Assembly (NCBI RefSeq): GCF_019739195.1
Contig: NZ_JAHHDS010000003.1
Location: forward strand, 1,612,001-1,676,000
Length of the DNA stretch: 64,000 nucleotides
Direction of reading: 5' to 3'
Source: Microcella sp.
Lineage (GTDB): Bacteria > Actinomycetota > Actinomycetes > Actinomycetales > Microbacteriaceae
Below, one piece after another: positions 59,262 through 64,000 of the stretch; position 1 is the stretch's first letter, and every line of letters starts with the position of its first letter. The notes beneath the pieces were generated by a model. The model worked only from the letters and a program-made list of their open reading frames with translations, had not been told where the DNA came from and made no database searches. The position numbers and the translations under genes are program-made.

Positions 59262-60269
59262 ATGAGAACCCTCGTCGATTACGTGCGCGGCGTGCGGCAC
59301 CCCGAGGCCTTCCACGGGCGCGGAGTGCGCCGCGGCTACTTCGAGGGGTGGTACATCAAGCTCGTGTCGGCCGACCGATCGCAGCGGTGGGCGGTGATCC
59401 CGGGGGTCTTTCGCGGGCTGGCTGACGCGGGTGGGGAACGCGACGAGGCCTTCGTGCAGGTGCTCGACGGCTTGAGCGGCCGCAGCTGGTACCACCGCTT
59501 CGATCCCACCGACTTCGAGGCGGCCAGTGATCGGTTCGACGTGCGCGTCGGCGGCAACACCTTCGGCCCGAGCGGGGTGACGCTCGACCTGCCGCAGCTG
59601 CGGGGGAGCATCCGGTACACGACCGATCTCGACCCCTGGCCGGTGACGCTGCGCGAACCGGGAATCATGGGCTGGTACGGGCTCGTGCCCTTCATGGAGT
59701 GCTTTCACGGCATCGTCTCGTTCGGCCACGGGCTGACCGGCGAGCTGTCGGTCGAGGGCGAGACCCGCAGCTTCGACGGCGGGCGCGGCTACATCGAGAA
59801 AGACTGGGGCAAGGCCTTCCCGGCCGGCTACGTGTGGATGGCGAGCAACCACATCGACGCGCCCGACGGCTCTGACACGGGGGCGTCGCTGATCGGGTCG
59901 GTCGCGATCATCCCGTGGCTGGGCGGGTCTTTCCGCGGCTTCATCGTCGGGCTCAAGCACGGCGGCCGCCTGCATCGCTGGACCACGTACACGCGCGCCC
60001 GCGAGCGCCGCCTCGAGATCGACGACACTCACGTGCGGTGGAGCATCGAGGGCCGCGACGGCCTGCTCGAGCTCGAGGCCGAGCGGGTGCGCGGCGGGCT
60101 GTTGCACGCGCCCTTGCGCACGGCGATGCACCAGCGGGTCGAAGAGACACTGGATGCTCGCATCACGCTGCGCCACCGCGATGCGTCGGGCCGCACCCTG
60201 CTCGAGGGCACCGCGCACGCGGCGGGCCTGGAGGTCTTCGGCGACACCGACCGCCTGCTCGGGCTTTAG
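59262..60269 (+). CDS. Tocopherol-cyclase-like protein
   Basis: A 335-residue protein with the family markers HGRGVRRGYFEGWYIKLVSA at the start and GYIEKDWGKAFPAGYVWMAS in the middle. Plant relatives close the chromanol ring of vitamin E; bacterial members are widespread and uncharacterised, and tocopherol itself is not expected here. It is followed 12 bases later by the convergent DUF1801 gene. Confidence 0.85.
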   Translation: MRTLVDYVRGVRHPEAFHGRGVRRGYFEGWYIKLVSADRSQRWAVIPGVFRGLADAGGERDEAFVQVLDGLSGRSWYHRFDPTDFEAASDRFDVRVGGNTFGPSGVTLDLPQLRGSIRYTTDLDPWPVTLREPGIMGWYGLVPFMECFHGIVSFGHGLTGELSVEGETRSFDGGRGYIEKDWGKAFPAGYVWMASNHIDAPDGSDTGASLIGSVAIIPWLGGSFRGFIVGLKHGGRLHRWTTYTRARERRLEIDDTHVRWSIEGRDGLLELEAERVRGGLLHAPLRTAMHQRVEETLDARITLRHRDASGRTLLEGTAHAAGLEVFGDTDRLLGL

Positions 60270-60281
60270 CCTGCCCCGGCT

Positions 60282-60743
60282 CTAGCCCACCGCGCGCTGC
60301 ACCAGTTCGGTGATGGCTTTCTTCTCGGCTGCGCCGAGCTTCGTCACGGCGAACGACGCCGGCCACATCGCCCCGTCGTCGAGCTGCGCGGTGTCGTTGA
60401 ACCCGAGCGTCGTGTAGCGGGTGTCGAACTTGCTGGCCGGCTGCACGAAGCACAGCACCTTGCCGTCGAGCGCGTAGGCGGGCATGCCGTACCAGGTGCG
60501 CGGAGCCAGCTGCGGAGCCGCCGCCATGATCACCTCGTGCAGCGTCGTGGCGAGCGCGCGGTCGCCCTCGTCAGGAAGCTTCGCGATCGCCTCGAGTAGG
60601 TCGTTGAGCTCGGCCTCGGCTTTGGCGGCGCCCTTGGCCCGCTTCGCCTGTGCGCGCAGCTCGGCCGCCCGCTCCTTCATCGCGGCCCGCTCGTCCGCGG
60701 TGAACCCGTCATTGCCGGTGGATGCTCGGCTCTTGTCGTTCAT
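60282..60743 (-). CDS. DUF1801 protein
   Basis: A 153-residue protein with a charged Ala/Lys/Glu-rich helical first half and a DUF1801 domain in the second (PRTWYGMPAYALDGKVLCFV, DTRYTTLGFNDTAQLDDG). The family includes frataxin-like iron-binding proteins such as YdhG, but no metal site is clear here. It is the last apparent core gene before the accessory island. Confidence 0.85.
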   Translation of the reverse strand: MNDKSRASTGNDGFTADERAAMKERAAELRAQAKRAKGAAKAEAELNDLLEAIAKLPDEGDRALATTLHEVIMAAAPQLAPRTWYGMPAYALDGKVLCFVQPASKFDTRYTTLGFNDTAQLDDGAMWPASFAVTKLGAAEKKAITELVQRAVG

Positions 60744-60750
60744 GGAGGCC

Positions 60751-60756
60751 AGGGTA
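60751..60756 (-). promoter_or_regulatory. Leaderless -10 box of the DUF1801 gene
   Basis: TACCCT on the minus strand ends 7 bases before ATG 60743. The gap to the methyltransferase stop is only 49 bases, so the island boundary falls here. Confidence 0.45.
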
Positions 60757-60792
60757 GACCCGCACTAGGCGCAGACGCTCTAGGTCTCTCGA

Positions 60793-62043
60793 TCAGCTGA
60801 CGCGGTTGCGGTGTTGGGCGATGTATTCGTTCCTGGGGTGTGACGATTCGCCGGTGAATCCCTTGAAGTCCCCGAGCCGATACATCGGGCCGTTCGCGGT
60901 CTGTAATTCGTCAAGTTCGAAGTCACGAGCGAGGACAGCAAGCTGCCGCTGAACCAGCGACTCAGTTCCGACAGTCATGGCCGCGACGAGACGATCGAGC
61001 GACACGAAGTCTGCCGCCCGCGAGAGCTCACGATAGATCGGGTCATGAAGATCGCTGACCAGCTCAGGAACTTCGTGGGGCGTTCCCTCGTGGAGCAGGG
61101 CACTCTTGATCGCGCGTCCGACGGCTTCGGCAACCGGCGGCGGAAAGGCATTGCCAATCTGCCGGTACTGAGAAGTCTTTCGCCCAGTGAAGACCCAACC
61201 TGAGTCCGATCCCCAACCCTGCAGACGAGCCACCATCGGGATCGTCAGGCGCGGAGCGCGGAGAGAAAAGTGCGGCGCGTCGGGCCCGGGAGCTTCCTCG
61301 GCGATTCCCTTCCCATCGACACCGAGCTTCGACCATGCCAGTTTCGCCCTCGTGGGGCCAAGGTCGGCACCCCCGTGCTTCTTGCTTCCGCCGACGAGGG
61401 TGGGCGCGATCCCGTTCGCGAATGAGGCCCACTCGCGAGCGTGAAGCCACCCATTCTCGGCCATGAGGTCGGCGATCGCCTCGCCGACTGTGACTCGGCT
61501 TCCGAACGGCTCGGGCCATCTGAAGTAAGCCGCATCTTCAGGCTTCATCGCGACGAGGACGAATCGTGGCCGAAGCTGTGGAAGACCGAAGTCCGCCGAT
61601 GTGAGTAGGCGCCAGTCCCCGACGTATCCGAACTGTGCGAGCCTGTCGAGAACGTGCTGGCGGTACGCCGCGAACCGCGGGGCAGCTAGGCCACGAACGT
61701 TCTCGAGCATGAGAGCCCGCGGCTTCACGACCCCAACCTGCTCGACTGCCCAGGCAAACAGGTCCCGCTCGTCGGCGGACCCGAGCTGCTTGCCCGCCAT
61801 GGAAAACGGCGGGCAGGGCACACCGCCCGCGAGCAGCGCCACACCTTCATATTCGGATGGATTCCAGACGGCAGGGTCTGCGACATCCCCGACGGCGACA
61901 CGCCATGTCGAGTTCGCCTCCAGTGTCGCCGCCGCTTGAGAGTCGAGCTCCACTGCAAGAGCATGATGGAAACCCGCACGATGGAGACCGTGAGCCTGGC
62001 CGCCGGCACCGGCGCAAATCTCGACGACTTCTAGGTCGCTCAC
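60793..62043 (-). CDS. C5-cytosine DNA methyltransferase
   Basis: A 416-residue enzyme that methylates cytosine in DNA. Motif I is EICAGAGGQAHGLHRAGF, motif IV has Cys77 in GGVPCPPFSMAG, motif VI is LMLENVRGL (Glu114), motif VIII has QLRPRFVLVAM, and motif X is YRQIGNAFPPPVAEAVGRAI. An extension of about 80 residues follows motif X. The GTG at 62043 was chosen over another GTG 15 bases upstream because GGGAG stands at the right distance. It is divergent from an HNH nuclease gene and is likely the protecting enzyme of a restriction system. Target sequence unknown. Confidence 0.93.
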   Translation of the reverse strand: MSDLEVVEICAGAGGQAHGLHRAGFHHALAVELDSQAAATLEANSTWRVAVGDVADPAVWNPSEYEGVALLAGGVPCPPFSMAGKQLGSADERDLFAWAVEQVGVVKPRALMLENVRGLAAPRFAAYRQHVLDRLAQFGYVGDWRLLTSADFGLPQLRPRFVLVAMKPEDAAYFRWPEPFGSRVTVGEAIADLMAENGWLHAREWASFANGIAPTLVGGSKKHGGADLGPTRAKLAWSKLGVDGKGIAEEAPGPDAPHFSLRAPRLTIPMVARLQGWGSDSGWVFTGRKTSQYRQIGNAFPPPVAEAVGRAIKSALLHEGTPHEVPELVSDLHDPIYRELSRAADFVSLDRLVAAMTVGTESLVQRQLAVLARDFELDELQTANGPMYRLGDFKGFTGESSHPRNEYIAQHRNRVS

Positions 62044-62182
62044 AAGTAACGCTCCCACTCCTGAGACAACAAGGTCTCGTAGCTATATTGTGCTGCCATT
62101 CGGACGGGAACCTGACTCCGTCGGCACCCGTGTCCGGCCGAGTTCGCTGGTTTGTGTCCGATCTGTCACGGCGTCGAGGTAG

Positions 62183-62198
62183 TCGAACACATGTTCTA
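62183..62198. promoter_or_regulatory. LexA-like SOS box between methyltransferase and HNH genes
   Basis: TCGAACACATGTTCTA differs at one position from the actinobacterial SOS box pattern TCGAAC-N4-GTTCGA. It is 81 bases upstream of the HNH start and about 140 upstream of the methyltransferase. The remaining part of 62044-62278 shows no further clear motif except AAGGAG before the TTG start. Confidence 0.6.
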
Positions 62199-62278
62199 AG
62201 GTACATCGTTGCCCAGACAATGTGCGTTTGATAGGCCAGAATCCAACTACAACTCATGTTGATCTCAAGGAGTTTCCG

Positions 62279-62983
62279 TTGCCAATAGACCCGATGCGCC
62301 CCAAGTCGTCGAAGGCGAGGGTGGCTGCCTTCGTAGCTCTGGTCGGCGAGGGCAACAAGTTCTCGAAGCTTGAGATGTTCAATGCGGTCCCTGGCGTTTC
62401 GCAGGCTGACCGGCGGATGCGCGATCTCCGTGAGATCGGATGGGTGATCGACAACTACAAGGGGAACCCGACACTCAAGCCCGACGAGTACCTCGTGCGG
62501 AAGATTGGCATTCGCGTCGACCTCGGCGAAAAGCCGCCAGTTTCATCGGGTCGCAAGTCGGTGACTGGAGCTAAGCGCCGTCGCATCTTCGATAGAGATG
62601 GCAATACGTGCCAGGTGTGCTTTATCGCTGGTGGTAGCGAATTCGCAGATGCCCCTGGCCGCCGCGCGACTCTGACGATCGGCCACATCATTCCAGTCGC
62701 GAGGGGCGGATCGGATGACGACGACAACCTGCGTACCGAGTGCCAGCGCTGCAACGACGAGTCTCGCGACGCGACATTGAATCCCCCTGACAAGAATGAA
62801 GTGTTGACTCGAGTTCGGAACGTGGGCGGCCGCGCCGACAAGCTGGAGCTCTTCCAGTGGATGCAACGCGGTAGCCGACCTTTGACGGACAAGGAGCGCA
62901 TATTTACGGACTGGGCTCGCCTTCCGGTTTCTCAGCGCATTGAACTGATGGCCGAACTCTCTCGCGAGGTTCACGGGTCTTGA
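62279..62983 (+). CDS. HNH endonuclease, probable restriction enzyme
   Basis: A 234-residue protein. Residues about 10-60 look like a winged helix (KSSKARVAAFVALVGEGNKF, RRMRDLREIGWVI). The HNH core is at 110-160: Cys111-x2-Cys114, His136 in IGHIIPVARGG, Asn150 and Cys155-x2-Cys158 as zinc and metal ligands. The start is a TTG at 62279, seven bases after AAGGAG; the longer frame from 62222 lacks such a signal. Divergent location next to a methyltransferase suggests it cuts unmodified DNA. An alternative is a modification-dependent nuclease. Confidence 0.87.
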   Translation: MPIDPMRPKSSKARVAAFVALVGEGNKFSKLEMFNAVPGVSQADRRMRDLREIGWVIDNYKGNPTLKPDEYLVRKIGIRVDLGEKPPVSSGRKSVTGAKRRRIFDRDGNTCQVCFIAGGSEFADAPGRRATLTIGHIIPVARGGSDDDDNLRTECQRCNDESRDATLNPPDKNEVLTRVRNVGGRADKLELFQWMQRGSRPLTDKERIFTDWARLPVSQRIELMAELSREVHGS

Positions 62984-63162
62984 ACCGCATCGCTTCGGCC
63001 TGGTCTTGGCGTCTGAAGAGTCCATAGTCAAGACTGAGCCTCCAGCCAGCGCCTTGTTGCTCTCAGATAAGCCGCTTCAACAGCGAGGCGGCGCGAGGCG
63101 ACAGGATTGTCTGCGTTTCAAGATAACCTCACATCAAAATTGTTGCAGGAGGGTCTGGCGCG

Positions 63163-64000
63163 ATGATGGGCGACTACGAGGATTGGCAAAAGGTGCTTTC
63201 CTCCGCCTTCTTGCTTCGACACGATGGCCCAACTGTGCTTTTTCTTGACGAGAGTGAGCTCACTCGGCTCCGACCGGACGCCGAGAATGCATCAGATGAC
63301 CTTGCCCATGCGGTGCGCAGTCGGCTCCGACTCGCGCACGGCCGTTTGATGTTCGAGCCCATCATGGCCTACTACAGGAAGTGGCAGCGGGGCACGCAAC
63401 TTGATGCGCCACCGGTGCTGCCAGTGATAGCCCTGACGGTGCTCGCTGCGACCAGGATGCGATCCGACGCGGAGGCGCGCTCCACCAACTACTACCTTCG
63501 GCTCGCGCAAGCGCTCACCCCAGTTGCCGACCCGGGCACCATCGAGTCTCTGCGTAAAGACCTAAGGGAGGGCGGTGCTTTCCTTGACGCGGTCGAGATG
63601 TGGCGCGGGTTGCACGAGTGGATTGAAAGGCAAGACGGTGCTGTAGGGGCCTCGACGATCCGGGACCACCCGCATCTTCAGCGGATCGGATACCCACTCT
63701 CACAAGCCCTCGTGCGACAGAGCGATCGCATTGCGCTCACCCGCTTCTTCCAGGCACTCGACTTCTCTCCCGGCGAGACACCTGATGCCCTCGTCATCGC
63801 CCGTGCGCTCGACATTTGGACGGCAGCGGCCCAGAACCGGCTGAGTGAGACCTTTATGCGTGCGCTAAGCGACGCGGATCTTCGCCAGCTGCTCGCCGAG
63901 GTTGTCGAAGCCCATGCGCGATCGTGGGACGGCCGGGTGCTGACCAGTGATGGGAAGCAAAGGATCGCAATGCGGCTCAAAATCGATCTTGATGCATGGC
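63163..64000 (+). CDS. Uncharacterised protein, 3' end beyond window
   Basis: An open frame of 279 codons that runs off the right edge. It starts ATG-ATG at 63163 behind GGAGGG. The product starts MMGDYEDWQKVLSSAF, and later shows PPVLPVIALTVLAATRM, NYYLRLAQAL, and IGYPLSQALVRQSDRIALTR-FF. From memory, this order (Trp/Tyr-rich start, AATRM, NYY-RL, then IG-P-SQAL-R--DR) recurs in large uncharacterised proteins of bacterial defence islands, but I cannot name the family. No enzyme motif, signal or membrane helix is visible in the part seen. It lies 179 bases downstream of the HNH gene on the same strand; that gap has no gene. Confidence 0.75.
   Translation, partial: MMGDYEDWQKVLSSAFLLRHDGPTVLFLDESELTRLRPDAENASDDLAHAVRSRLRLAHGRLMFEPIMAYYRKWQRGTQLDAPPVLPVIALTVLAATRMRSDAEARSTNYYLRLAQALTPVADPGTIESLRKDLREGGAFLDAVEMWRGLHEWIERQDGAVGASTIRDHPHLQRIGYPLSQALVRQSDRIALTRFFQALDFSPGETPDALVIARALDIWTAAAQNRLSETFMRALSDADLRQLLAEVVEAHARSWDGRVLTSDGKQRIAMRLKIDLDAW

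Noticed and set aside
1-64000. tRNA or rRNA genes
   Set aside because: I looked for T-arm signatures such as GGTTCGAATCC and for rRNA cores on both strands and saw none.

Overview
The window is a high-GC chromosome segment of an actinobacterium, most likely a member of the Microbacteriaceae. This is inferred from several signs. Codons strongly prefer G or C in the third position. Many genes start with GTG. Many promoters are of the leaderless actinobacterial type. There are mycoredoxin and DUF3073 genes, and two secreted proteins carry LAxTG sorting signals (class E sortase type). The genome lacks obvious plasmid or phage genes here. I found no rRNA, tRNA or CRISPR array. Coding density is high and no gap between genes exceeds 300 bases; the longest are 44279-44533, 62044-62278, 42093-42319 and 52115-52330, and each is described.

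Layout. 1-20.2 kb holds purine biosynthesis genes in three separate places (purS-purQ; purD-purC; divergent purF and purM). Between them lie two mechanosensitive-channel paralogues (one interrupted by a stop codon), a repeat-rich wall-anchored protein, a tandem pair of SGNH hydrolases, a second anchored protein and an unusual sigma factor fused to an anti-sigma-like zinc motif, a membrane region and an outer domain. 20.2-30.7 kb has small unknown genes, a flavoprotein monooxygenase, a carbohydrate uptake locus (glycogen-debranching-like enzyme divergent from a LacI regulator and an ABC importer without its own ATPase), two fluoride-channel genes and an ArsR/AHSA1 pair. 30.7-42.1 kb is rich in regulators and transport: PadR with DUF4097, a TipA-like MerR regulator, MocR with YczE, an RND pump and a voltage-gated ion channel. 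42.3-60.7 kb carries a DEAD-box helicase, EamA exporter, cysK-cysE-SulP sulfur assimilation, recQ, acyltransferase, thioredoxin, acyl-CoA oxidase-like enzyme, mycoredoxin, rhodanese, a MazEF-type toxin-antitoxin pair and a tocopherol-cyclase-like protein.

From about 60.8 kb to the right edge the sequence changes to an accessory island: a C5-cytosine DNA methyltransferase divergent from an HNH endonuclease, with a LexA-like SOS box between them, followed by a gene for an unknown large protein that runs out of the window. This is the best candidate for an undescribed (probably phage-defence) system, but it is incomplete here.

Other notable signals are an internal, in-frame, near-perfect Shine-Dalgarno and start codon inside the TipA-like gene, three phased PadR-type palindromes, two related about 60-base elements in inverted orientation around a VOC gene, a 20-bp perfect hairpin next to 23-bp tandem repeats, a CsoR-like operator before thioredoxin, and a recurring GGATGC/GCATCC word that overrides normal codon choice. 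All functions are inferred from sequence reading alone; no database search was possible.
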